Source: Rhodoferax sp. (lineage in GTDB: Bacteria; Pseudomonadota; Gammaproteobacteria; Burkholderiales; Burkholderiaceae_C). Taken from it: DNA of 38,708 nucleotides. The position numbers were made by a program, and so were the translations under genes. The stretch lies in contig NZ_JAAFHA010000032.1 of NCBI RefSeq assembly GCF_010365055.1, forward strand, positions 1 through 38,708. Direction: 5' to 3'. A model generated the notes under the pieces. It ran no database searches, had not been told where the DNA came from, and saw only the letters and a program-made list of their open reading frames with translations. Shown one piece after another: positions 15,937 to 23,498 of this stretch (positions are counted from its first letter, which is position 1; every line of letters starts with the position of its first letter).

Positions 15937-17662
15937 GAGGGCCTCCTCCTTGAACAGTTGGGGGCAGAGCTTGCGGACCTCCAACATCCGGCGAGGTGTT
16001 GGGGACAGAGCTGGCCCACTTCGTGTGGCTGCAATCTGTCCCGCAAGGTTCCAGGTTTGTAGCTTCGGTCTGTCCCGCAAGGTGGACATCCGACATCCCG
16101 GTATCAGTTGGGGACAGAGCTTGCTCACTTCGTGTAGCTGCGGTCTGTCCCGCAAGGTCCCATAAACCGCTCATCCACTCACCCACTTTTTCCACCGTGG
16201 CCTGCGCGATCGGCAGCGAGGGCGACAGGCGGCCCAGGGCGATCACGTGCAGGCGGTCACTGAGTTCAAACAGCTCCTCGAGTTCTTCGCTCAGCACCAG
16301 CACCGCGCAGCCGGCATCGCGCAACTCCAGAATTTCGTTTCGAATCTGCGCCGCGGCCCCCACGTCGACACCCCAGGTCGGCTGCGACACGACAAACAGG
16401 GTGGGATTGGCGTCAATTTCCCGGCCGACAATGAATTTTTGCAAATTGCCGCCCGACAAGGAGCGCGCCGCGGCGCGCGGGCCACTGGCCTTGACGTTGA
16501 AGCGCTTGATGATGCTAAATGCCTGCGCTTCAAGTTGTGCGACGCGGATCCAGCCCCCGCCCAGGCGGGGAAAGGCAATGGCTTCATGGCGTGTGAGCAG
16601 CAGGTTGTGCGCCAGCCCGAGCGTAGGCACGGCACCGCGACCCAGGCGCTCTTCCGGCACAAAATGCAGGCCCAGCTTGCGCCGCGCGCCCGGGTGCAGG
16701 CGCGACACATCCACCTCGCCCATGAGGATCGACCCGGGACGGGCGCGCACATCTTCCCCCGACAAAGCATAGAGCAGTTCCTTCTGGCCGTTGCCGGACA
16801 CGCCGGCAATACCCACGACTTCGCCAGCGCGCACTTCCAGCGTGATGCCGTCCAGGTCCACGCCAAACTGGTCGGCGCGGGCCAGTGTCAGGTCTTGTAC
16901 TCGCAACAGCGGCTCGCCCAGCTGGTGCTCGTGGCGCACGAGTTGGGGCAACTCGGCGCCGATCATCAGGCGCGACAAGGAAGCATTGGTCTCCTGCGTG
17001 GGGTCGCACACGCCGGTGACCTTGCCACCCAGCAGCACGGTGCAGACATGGCACAGTTCGCGGATTTCGTGCAGCTTGTGGCTGATGTACAAGATGCTGC
17101 AGCCCTCGCTGGCGAGCTTCTTTAGCACCACAAACAGCTTTTCCACGGCTTGCGGCGTGAGCACCGAGGTCGGCTCATCGAGGATCAGCAACTGCGGGTG
17201 GGTCAACAGCGCGCGGATGATCTCCACACGCTGCATCTCGCCCACGCTCAAAGTGTGCACCGGCCGCGCGGGGTCAATATCGAGCCCGTATTCTGCCGCT
17301 TTGGTGGTGATGCTGTGCGTGACCTGCGCCAGGCTCAGGTGTTTGCCCAAACCGAGCCAGACGTTCTCGGCCACGGTGATGGTGTCAAACAAACTGAAAT
17401 GCTGGAACACCATGCTGATGCCCAAGGCGCGCGCTTCTTGCGGGTTGCGAATGTGCACCGGGCGGCCATTGAACAGCATCGTGCCAGCATCGGCCTTGAC
17501 CGCACCGTAGATGATTTTCATCAGGGTGGACTTGCCGGCGCCGTTTTCACCCAGCACCGCATGGATCTCGCCCGGCATGACGGTCAGCGCCACATCGCTG
17601 TTCGCGACCACACCCGGATAGCTCTTGGTGATACCTGCAAGATGAAGTCGGGGAGGGGTCAT
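15923..17662 (-). CDS. BMP-type ABC importer ATPase with repeat-derived C-terminal tail
   Basis: Energises the importer. It has two fused nucleotide-binding domains in one 579-residue chain. Domain 1 is complete: Walker A GENGAGKST (38-46), signature LSVGEMQRVEI, Walker B LLILDEPTS. Domain 2 is degenerate as in the family: GVSGNGQKE in place of Walker A, signature LSGGNLQKF, and VVSQPTWGVDVGA. The family normally ends soon after the block represented here by VGEWMSGLW (about 501 residues). The last 78 residues (502-579) are encoded by the 15957-16158 repeat cluster, contain LAGQT twice, and look like read-through of repeat DNA. The end overlaps permease 1 by 14 nt. Domain assignment is secure; whether the tail is made and tolerated is not known. 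Confidence 0.92.
   Translation of the reverse strand: MTPPRLHLAGITKSYPGVVANSDVALTVMPGEIHAVLGENGAGKSTLMKIIYGAVKADAGTMLFNGRPVHIRNPQEARALGISMVFQHFSLFDTITVAENVWLGLGKHLSLAQVTHSITTKAAEYGLDIDPARPVHTLSVGEMQRVEIIRALLTHPQLLILDEPTSVLTPQAVEKLFVVLKKLASEGCSILYISHKLHEIRELCHVCTVLLGGKVTGVCDPTQETNASLSRLMIGAELPQLVRHEHQLGEPLLRVQDLTLARADQFGVDLDGITLEVRAGEVVGIAGVSGNGQKELLYALSGEDVRARPGSILMGEVDVSRLHPGARRKLGLHFVPEERLGRGAVPTLGLAHNLLLTRHEAIAFPRLGGGWIRVAQLEAQAFSIIKRFNVKASGPRAAARSLSGGNLQKFIVGREIDANPTLFVVSQPTWGVDVGAAAQIRNEILELRDAGCAVLVLSEELEELFELSDRLHVIALGRLSPSLPIAQATVEKVGEWMSGLWDLAGQTAATRSEQALSPTDTGMSDVHLAGQTEATNLEPCGTDCSHTKWASSVPNTSPDVGGPQALPPTVQGGGPHAQA
15957..16158 (-). repeat. cluster of hairpin repeat units around the ATPase 3' end
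   Basis: Two near-identical 52-bp units (15998-16049 and 16107-16158), 109 bp apart, run from GTTGGGGACAGAGC to TCTGTCCCGCAAGGT on the plus strand. GGGACAGA and TCTGTCCC could pair as an 8-bp hairpin in the 16107 unit. A left half unit begins at 15957 and a right half unit lies at 16059-16083. The spacers also resemble each other (CCAACATCCGG and CCGACATCCCGG). The cluster lies wholly inside the ATPase reading frame, just before the permease ribosome-binding site. Confidence 0.8.
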
Positions 17663-17777
17663 TCTGCGGGTGATCTTGATATTTCCAGTGCCCTATTTTG
17701 CCTCAGCCTCAGACCACAAAAACAACACAGGCAATTGGCAAGGATGTTCAACTGTCCTGGGTGCGCGTTCTGACCCG
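17663..17777 (-). promoter_or_regulatory. gap expected to hold the BMP-importer promoter
   Basis: This 115-nt gap separates the DUF2628-SPOR gene from the ABC ATPase on the same strand. It is more AT-rich than its surroundings and has several TTG-starting hexamers, but I could not pair a -35 and -10 with confidence. No hairpin terminator is apparent, so read-through from upstream is possible. Confidence 0.25.
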
Positions 17778-18821
17778 TTAGGGTTGAAACACCACAGCGT
17801 CCAATTGCAGCGCATGGATTTGTTCGGCCGCTGCATCGGCCCCGACCTGGGTGGCAAAGGGTCCAACGCGCACGCGGGTACGGCCTTTGAGGGTCTGCTT
17901 GAAGGCGGGCAGACCCGCTGCGCGCAATTTCGCGTAAGCGTTGCGCGCATTGCGGTCTTTCGCAAACAGACCGACATTGATGAAGTAGCCTGGCCCGGCC
18001 ACTGGCAAAGTGGTCGGGTTTTGTGGTGTGGCGCTAGCCGCTGCCGTGGCGATTTTGGCCAGTGGCACGATCATTTCGGCCCCTGCCGGCGCGGATGCAG
18101 GCTCGCCAGGGACAAAGGACGCCGCCGGAGTCGGCGTGGGCATGGCCGTTGGAACTGCGTCTCTATGGATGGATTGGATGGCAACAACCGGCGCTGCTAC
18201 CGGTGGCGCGAGATAGCCTATGACGGGGATGGCCACCGGGCTGACTGGCCGCATGGTCACAGTTGGCCACGCGACAAAAACCAGTGCAGCAAGGGCCGCC
18301 AGCGCCAAATTAGCCAATGCCAACCGTAGAAAGCGTTGACGGGAACTGGCCTGCTGGTTCAATCGCTGGCAGGCATCTGCCAGCGTCGAGGTGGCGGACA
18401 ACGCAGCGGCCATTTGCTGCCGGCTCTTGGCATGAAAAATGGAATTCCCAAAGACGCCTGGCAGCACGTAGCTGAGCCCGCAGCACACGCCCAGCAAAAC
18501 CACGTCGACCGCCTCGGAGCCGTGCAACAGCAGGCGACCCATGCCGAACACCAGCAGAAACAGACCCAGCACGACCGTGACATAAACGCCTGCCGCGGCC
18601 CACAGGCGCCTGAAGATCATCCAGTTCAGGGTGTACAGGCTGGCCGCCCAGTTCCAGCTTGGGCCCGCGCGCCCGGCCGCCTCAAAGCGCGCAAAGACAG
18701 GGACGTAATAGCCAGTGTTGATCGGCCCGATGGCGGCGCGGTACAGGGCGGCGGTGGCACTCTCTGGCGACCGGTCCAGCCTGGTGATCTCAGGGGAAGC
18801 AAACGAGGTGGCGCTGGTCAT
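17778..18821 (-). CDS. DUF2628 membrane protein with C-terminal SPOR domain
   Basis: A 347-residue protein with an unusual layout. Residues about 34-125 match DUF2628, with GYYVPVFARFEA, PSWNWAASLYTLNWMIFRRLW and two hydrophobic segments. A third membrane segment lies at about 165-190 (LALANLALAALAALVFVAW), followed by a Pro/Ala-rich linker of roughly 80 residues and a SPOR domain at 276-347 (YFINVGLFAKDRNARNAYAKL ... RVRVGPF). SPOR domains bind denuded septal peptidoglycan, so the C-terminus is probably periplasmic and may locate the protein to the division site. The role of DUF2628 is unknown. It follows the Crp/Fnr gene by 35 nt on the same strand, so they are likely co-transcribed. Confidence 0.85.
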   Translation of the reverse strand: MTSATSFASPEITRLDRSPESATAALYRAAIGPINTGYYVPVFARFEAAGRAGPSWNWAASLYTLNWMIFRRLWAAAGVYVTVVLGLFLLVFGMGRLLLHGSEAVDVVLLGVCCGLSYVLPGVFGNSIFHAKSRQQMAAALSATSTLADACQRLNQQASSRQRFLRLALANLALAALAALVFVAWPTVTMRPVSPVAIPVIGYLAPPVAAPVVAIQSIHRDAVPTAMPTPTPAASFVPGEPASAPAGAEMIVPLAKIATAAASATPQNPTTLPVAGPGYFINVGLFAKDRNARNAYAKLRAAGLPAFKQTLKGRTRVRVGPFATQVGADAAAEQIHALQLDAVVFQP

Positions 18822-18856
18822 GCATTATTTTGGCATGACTGCAGCGCCCGTCGGAT

Positions 18857-19480
18857 TCAGACGCCAGCCAGTAAGCGCAGCCCCCCGGGATCCACCAGAT
18901 TCAAGATGCGGCCTGAACCGCTGATCAGACTGCGCTCACGCATGTGGCGCAACACACGAGAAAATGTCTCAGGTGCAATGCCCAACTGTGCCGCCACAGA
19001 ACGCTTGCGCTGCTGCAACAGTACCGCCAACACGCCTCGGTCGCCCGTCTGCGCATGCTGCAGCAGCCACTCGGCACAGCGCGCCTCCGCATCTTTGGCC
19101 AGCCGGCTGACCGCCAATTCAGTCTGCTGGCGATGCGCCTTGGCAACGTCGTGCAAGACGGTCTGCGCTGACATGGACATCGTGGACAAGGAACGAAGAA
19201 AGTCGGCGAGGGGCACACGGCGCAAAAAAACCTCGGTCTCTGCAACCGCATCCACCGCATGCGGCAGGTTCAGCAGGGCCGACGTCGCCTCCAGCCAGCA
19301 CGGGCCTTCAACCACACCCAACTGGTGTTCCAAGGCGTCACCTTCCATGACGCCTAGCGCCACACGACCGGACTCCACATAGCAGACCGACGGCGAGAGA
19401 TCGGCACGTTTGAGCAGCGGCTCACCCCGGGTAGCAACTTCTCGCTTGACCGCCCGGGCAATGGTATGGATAGACAGCAT
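18857..19480 (-). CDS. Crp/Fnr-family transcriptional regulator
   Basis: A 207-residue regulator with an N-terminal cNMP-binding-like beta-barrel (about 15-95), a dimerisation helix (about 100-135) and a C-terminal winged helix-turn-helix (about 150-200). The recognition helix IAPETFSRVLRHM carries E171, S174 and R175, the E--SR pattern that in FNR reads TTGAT half-sites. The N-terminal cysteine cluster of oxygen-sensing FNR is absent (cysteines only at 33, 61 and 135), so the signal is something else. An FNR-like box lies 36 nt upstream of the start. No Shine-Dalgarno is visible. Followed by the DUF2628-SPOR gene. Confidence 0.88.
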   Translation of the reverse strand: MLSIHTIARAVKREVATRGEPLLKRADLSPSVCYVESGRVALGVMEGDALEHQLGVVEGPCWLEATSALLNLPHAVDAVAETEVFLRRVPLADFLRSLSTMSMSAQTVLHDVAKAHRQQTELAVSRLAKDAEARCAEWLLQHAQTGDRGVLAVLLQQRKRSVAAQLGIAPETFSRVLRHMRERSLISGSGRILNLVDPGGLRLLAGV

Positions 19481-19515
19481 GGGGCAGACTGTGCCGCGCC
19501 GGGCACCCCATAGTC

Positions 19516-19529
19516 TTGAGAGAAATCAA
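19516..19529 (-). promoter_or_regulatory. FNR-like box upstream of the Crp/Fnr gene
   Basis: TTGAG-AGAA-ATCAA on the plus strand differs from the FNR consensus TTGAT-N4-ATCAA at one of ten defined positions. It is centred about 42 nt before the start codon of the Crp/Fnr regulator, whose recognition helix has the matching E--SR residues, so autoregulation is plausible. Confidence 0.45.
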
Positions 19530-19644
19530 AGAACCCCACGGAAACATCAGTCGCGGCTCAAGTCACGGGGACGTTTTTGCAGCCATCGGCAGCCCACGCC
19601 CCTTGCTTGAGGCAGGCGACCGTTGGCAATCAGTAAGCTATATA

Positions 19645-19690
19645 AATGATAGCTTCTTACCCTTATTACACGAGGGCTACAGCCTTATTT
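19645..19690 (+). repeat. dispersed Comamonadaceae-type repeat, copy 4
   Basis: ATGATAGCTTCTTACC, a spacer, then ACACGAGGGCTACAGCC. It lies in the livF-Crp/Fnr gap and, unlike the other copies, is opposite in sense to both neighbours. A small TATTTA-CTA-TAAATA palindrome (19686-19700) overlaps its end. Confidence 0.6.
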
Positions 19691-19727
19691 ACTATAAATA
19701 GACGAGGCAGGGCCGGATCGCCTTGAT

Positions 19728-20444
19728 CTACTCGCCCAGATAAGCGGCCCGCACTTTCGGGTCGTGCAGCATGGTTTTGGCGTCGCCCGTCATGGTGATC
19801 AGGCCCGACTCCATGACGTAGCCCCGATCGGCAATGCTGAGCGCACGACTGGCGTTTTGCTCGACCAGCAGCACGGTCACGCCCTGCGCGTAGACATCGC
19901 GCACCACTTCAAAAATCTTGTCCACCATGATCGGCGCCAGACCCATGGACGGCTCGTCCATCAGCAGCACTTTGGGGCGGCTCATCAAGGCGCGGCCCAT
20001 GGCCAGCATTTGCTGCTCGCCACCCGACAAGGTGCCCGCCAGTTGATCGCGGCGCTCTTTGAGTCGAGGGAAGATGGTGAACACTTTTTCCGTGTCAAGT
20101 AGGATTTCGGGCTTGTCGTCACGGATGTAGGCGCCCATCTGCAGGTTCTCCGCAATGGTCATGCGGGTAAAAATACCGCGCCCCTCCGGCACCATGGCCA
20201 GGCCCTGTCGCACCAGGTCCCACGGCCCCTGGCCGCGAATGCTCTTACCCAGGTACTCAATGTCGCCGTCGACGAACGGCAGGCTGCCGGTTATGGCCTT
20301 CATGGTGGTGGTTTTGCCAGCGCCATTGGAGCCAATCAAGGACACCAGCTCGCCTTCGTGCACTTGAAAGTCAATGCCTTTGACGGCCTGAATGCCGCCG
20401 TACGAAACTTTGAGTCCCGTCACTTTCAGAAGGATTTTTGTCAT
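19728..20444 (-). CDS. livF: branched-chain amino acid ABC transporter ATPase LivF
   Basis: One of two ATPases of a HAAT-type importer. The 238 residues match LivF length. It shows Walker A GSNGAGKTT, Q-loop and MVPEGRGIFTRMTIAENLQMGA (the PEGR signature of LivF), ABC signature LSGGEQQMLAMGRAL, Walker B VLLMDEPSMGLAP and the switch histidine region replaced by VEQNASRAL, as is normal for LivF. The ATG at 20444 is preceded by AAGGAAAA, so earlier in-frame starts within livG are discarded. It is the last gene of livHMGF, with a 10-nt gap after livG. Confidence 0.94.
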   Translation of the reverse strand: MTKILLKVTGLKVSYGGIQAVKGIDFQVHEGELVSLIGSNGAGKTTTMKAITGSLPFVDGDIEYLGKSIRGQGPWDLVRQGLAMVPEGRGIFTRMTIAENLQMGAYIRDDKPEILLDTEKVFTIFPRLKERRDQLAGTLSGGEQQMLAMGRALMSRPKVLLMDEPSMGLAPIMVDKIFEVVRDVYAQGVTVLLVEQNASRALSIADRGYVMESGLITMTGDAKTMLHDPKVRAAYLGE

Positions 20445-20454
20445 CGTTTTTTCC

Positions 20455-21225
20455 TTAGTGGCCACTCGTGCCCAGATAGGCCTCAATGACTTTTTCGTCT
20501 CGCTGCACATCGGCCGGCGTGCCTTCGGCAATCTGCTTGCCATAGTCGAGCACCGTGACCCGATCGCACAAACCCATCACGAGCTTCACATCGTGCTCAA
20601 TCAGCAAGATGGTGCGGTTGTCATTGCGAATCTTGTCGATCAACTCGCGCAGCATCACCTTCTCGGTGGCATTCATGCCGGCGGCGGGCTCGTCCAGCGC
20701 AATCAGTTGCGGGTCGGTCGCCAGCGCGCGGGCAATTTCCAGGCGGCGCTGGTCGCCGTAGCTCAGCGTGCGGGCCTTGTAATCGGCAAACCTGGCAATG
20801 CCCACATAGTCCAGCAGCTCATGCGCGCGCTCGGCAATCGCGGCTTCTTCCCGCTTGAAACCCGGCGTGCGGAAAATGGCCCCCAGCAAGCCCGAATGCG
20901 TGCGCACATGGCGCCCGACCATCACATTTTCCAGCGCGGTCATCTCGGCAAACAGGCGAATGTTCTGAAAGGTGCGCGCAATGCCGGCCTTGGCGACGAG
21001 ATGAACGGCCGTGGGCTGGTAGGTCTTGCCAGCAAGTTCAAAGCTGCCGCTGTCGGGCGTGTACAGGCCGGTGAGCACATTGAAAAACGTGGTTTTGCCG
21101 GCACCATTGGGGCCGATCAGGCCATAGACCTGGCCGCGCTTGATCTGGATGCCGACATCGCTCAGGGCCTGTAGGCCGCCGAAACGCTTGGAAACATTGG
21201 CAACGTTGAGGACGGTTTCGGTCAT
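20455..21225 (-). CDS. livG: branched-chain amino acid ABC transporter ATPase LivG
   Basis: The partner ATPase of LivF. The 256 residues match LivG. It has Walker A GPNGAGKTT, the LivG-typical GIARTFQNIRLFAEMTALENVMVG, signature LSYGDQRRLEIARAL, Walker B LIALDEPAAGMN and the switch region LIEHDVKLVMGL. The ATG at 21225 overlaps the livM stop in an ATGA (21222-21225) and has GGGAGAAGG just upstream, fixing the start. Substrate specificity lies with a binding protein that is not in this window. Confidence 0.94.
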   Translation of the reverse strand: MTETVLNVANVSKRFGGLQALSDVGIQIKRGQVYGLIGPNGAGKTTFFNVLTGLYTPDSGSFELAGKTYQPTAVHLVAKAGIARTFQNIRLFAEMTALENVMVGRHVRTHSGLLGAIFRTPGFKREEAAIAERAHELLDYVGIARFADYKARTLSYGDQRRLEIARALATDPQLIALDEPAAGMNATEKVMLRELIDKIRNDNRTILLIEHDVKLVMGLCDRVTVLDYGKQIAEGTPADVQRDEKVIEAYLGTSGH

Positions 21226-22313
21226 GCGCCTTCTCCCTTTTGCTGCAAGGACTTGCCGTGCTCGGGCGACGGCCACAAGCCGCGCGGACGCACCAGCATG
21301 ACGCTGATCATGGCCAGCGCAATCAGGAGCTGGCGCAAAATTGACGAATCCAGCCGCCCCCCGGTCATGGCCTGCAAGGGACCGGCGACGTAGCGCAACA
21401 CCTCGGGCAAAGCAGAGAGCAGCACGGCACCCAGAATGACGCCGGGTAAATGGCCGATGCCACCGAGCACGACCATGGCCACGATCATGATTGACTCCAT
21501 CAAACTGAAGGACTCCGGCGAAATGAAGCCTTGGAAGGATGCAAACATGGTGCCTGAGACGCCGCCAAAAGTAGCGCCCATGCCGAAAGCCAGCAGCTTC
21601 AGGTTCCGGGTATTGATGCCCATGGCCTTGGCGGCAACTTCGTCTTCACGAATCGCCATCCAGGCGCGCCCCACGCGCGAGAGTTGCAGGCGGTGCGAGA
21701 TCAGCACGCTGAACAGCACCATCGCCAGGAACAGGTAATAGTACAAGGACACAGAATTGATCTCATAGCCGCCGATGTCGAGCGTGCGCCCCAGGTTCAG
21801 GCCGAAAAAATGAAAGGAATCAATCTGGCTCATGCCCTTGGGGCCATTGGTGATGTTGACCGGCTGATCCAGGTTGTTCAAAAACACCCGGATGATCTCG
21901 CCAAAGCCCAAAGTCACAATCGCGAGGTAATCGCCGCGCAAGCGCAGCGTCGGAGCGCCCAACAGAATGCCAAAAAGGCCGGCCAGACCGGCGGCCGCGG
22001 GGATCACGATCCATAACGGTGCATGCAAGCCTTCGGGAAACATCGCGCCAATCCAGGCAAAAGTCTCGGTCAGATGGGGCGAAGCCAGCAAGCCATACAT
22101 GTAGGCGCCAATGGCGAAGAAAGCAACGTAGCCCAGGTCCAGCAGGCCGGCGTAACCCACCACAATATTGAGCCCCAGCGCCAGCAGCACATACAGCAGC
22201 GCCATGTCGGCAATGCGCACCCAGGCGTTGCCGAAGCTCTGCAGAATCAGCGGCAGTATCAGCAACCCAACGGCTGCCAACAGGACGACAACGATTTTCT
22301 GTTGTTGTTTCAT
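21222..22313 (-). CDS. livM: branched-chain amino acid ABC transporter permease LivM
   Basis: A 363-residue inner-membrane permease of the BPD_transp_2 family with about ten hydrophobic segments. The LivM pattern is clear: LALGLNIVVGYAGLLDLGYVAFFAIGAY, then RLRGDYLAIVTLGFGEIIR, the ATPase-coupling loop GRAWMAIREDEVAAKAMGIN and the C-terminal MLVRPRGLWP. It pairs with LivH to form the channel. The stop overlaps livG by 4 nt; livH ends 15 nt upstream. Confidence 0.94.
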   Translation of the reverse strand: MKQQQKIVVVLLAAVGLLILPLILQSFGNAWVRIADMALLYVLLALGLNIVVGYAGLLDLGYVAFFAIGAYMYGLLASPHLTETFAWIGAMFPEGLHAPLWIVIPAAAGLAGLFGILLGAPTLRLRGDYLAIVTLGFGEIIRVFLNNLDQPVNITNGPKGMSQIDSFHFFGLNLGRTLDIGGYEINSVSLYYYLFLAMVLFSVLISHRLQLSRVGRAWMAIREDEVAAKAMGINTRNLKLLAFGMGATFGGVSGTMFASFQGFISPESFSLMESIMIVAMVVLGGIGHLPGVILGAVLLSALPEVLRYVAGPLQAMTGGRLDSSILRQLLIALAMISVMLVRPRGLWPSPEHGKSLQQKGEGA

Positions 22314-22328
22314 GATGTTCCTCGGGGA

Positions 22329-23258
22329 TCAGGCTCGGTCTGCCACACGCTCACCCAGCAAGCCGGAGGGTCGCAAGGTCAGCACAAAGATCAGCACAAT
22401 GAAGGCAAAGATATCGGAGTAATGGCTGCCGAGCACACCCCCGGTCAGCGCGCCGATGTAGCCGGCGCCCAGCGACTCAATGAGGCCCAGCAAGATGCCA
22501 CCCAGCACCGCGCCGCCCAAGTTGCCAATACCGCCGAACACCGCTGCGGTAAAGGCTTTCAGCCCCGGTAAAAAGCCCATGGTGTGTTGCACCGTGCCGT
22601 AGTTGGCGGCCCACATCACGCCGGCAATGGCCGCCAGCACCGCGCCGATCACAAAGGTGGCCGAGATCACCACGTCGGGCTTGACGCCCATCAGGGCCGC
22701 CACGCGGGGGTTCTCGGCCGTGGCCCGCATGGCACGGCCCAGTTTTGTGTAATTCACCAACCACATGAGCACCGCCAGCGACACCACCGTCATGCCCAGA
22801 ATCAGCACCTGGGTCGGTGTAATCACGGCGCCGCCGATCTCGAACGGCGTGCGCGGCAACAAGGTCGGGTACGGTTTGTAGTTGGGCTTCCAGATGATCA
22901 TGGCCAGGGTCTGCAAGAACAGCGACATGCCGATGGCCGTGATCAGCGGAGCCAACCGGGGGCTGTCGCGCAGCGGCCGGTACGCCACCTTTTCAATCAC
23001 AAAATTGAGCGTCGCCGCCACCACACAGGCAATGATCAGGGCGATCAGCAAAATCAGCCAACCGGGCGTGCCAGGCATGGCCTCCTGCATCCAGCCGATG
23101 ATGGTCCAGCTGGTCAGGGCGCCGACCATCAACACCTCGCCGTGGGCAAAGTTGATCAGGCCGATGATGCCGTAGACCATGGTGTAGCCCAGCGCCACCA
23201 AGGCATACATGCTGCCCAACACCAGACCATTGATGATCTGCTGTATGAAGGTATCCAT
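22329..23258 (-). CDS. livH: branched-chain amino acid ABC transporter permease LivH
   Basis: A 309-residue inner-membrane permease. LivH marks are QQIINGLVLGSMYALVALGYTMVYGIIGLINFAHGE at the N-terminus, the coupling loop GRAMRATAENPRVAALMGV and the late GGIGNLGGAVLGGILLGL. The frame stays open for 51 codons upstream, but the ATG at 23258 is preceded by GGAGAAG and begins the conserved protein. First gene of livHMGF. No livJ/livK binding-protein gene lies before it; a 240-nt gap separates it from mdeB on the same strand. Confidence 0.94.
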   Translation of the reverse strand: MDTFIQQIINGLVLGSMYALVALGYTMVYGIIGLINFAHGEVLMVGALTSWTIIGWMQEAMPGTPGWLILLIALIIACVVAATLNFVIEKVAYRPLRDSPRLAPLITAIGMSLFLQTLAMIIWKPNYKPYPTLLPRTPFEIGGAVITPTQVLILGMTVVSLAVLMWLVNYTKLGRAMRATAENPRVAALMGVKPDVVISATFVIGAVLAAIAGVMWAANYGTVQHTMGFLPGLKAFTAAVFGGIGNLGGAVLGGILLGLIESLGAGYIGALTGGVLGSHYSDIFAFIVLIFVLTLRPSGLLGERVADRA

Positions 23259-23498
23259 AAACTTCTCCGATTTTTGACCGTCGCGTGATTCAGCCACCTG
23301 GGGCAGCGTGCGGGTTGACCAGCGCTGCAGCCCTGTGAGCCATGCCAGTCTTCTAGCAAGAAACCTGCCAGCATCGACACGCCGGCTTGAGGTGGAGGCA
23401 ATTGTAGTCAAGCGAAAACCGCCACTGCGGGGGTCAACCGTATGGGTTTACCCTCGATTCCCCAAAAGATCAGCCAAAGACTGAATCAGTAAGGATGA
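23259..23498 (-). other. mdeB-livH gap, likely livH leader or promoter
   Basis: This 240-nt gap contains no recognised gene. On the minus strand it has TTGACC and, 25 nt further on, TACAAT; the spacing is too long for a standard promoter pair, so I do not call one. No terminator hairpin for mdeB was found, so the liv genes could also be reached by read-through from mdeAB. Confidence 0.3.
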
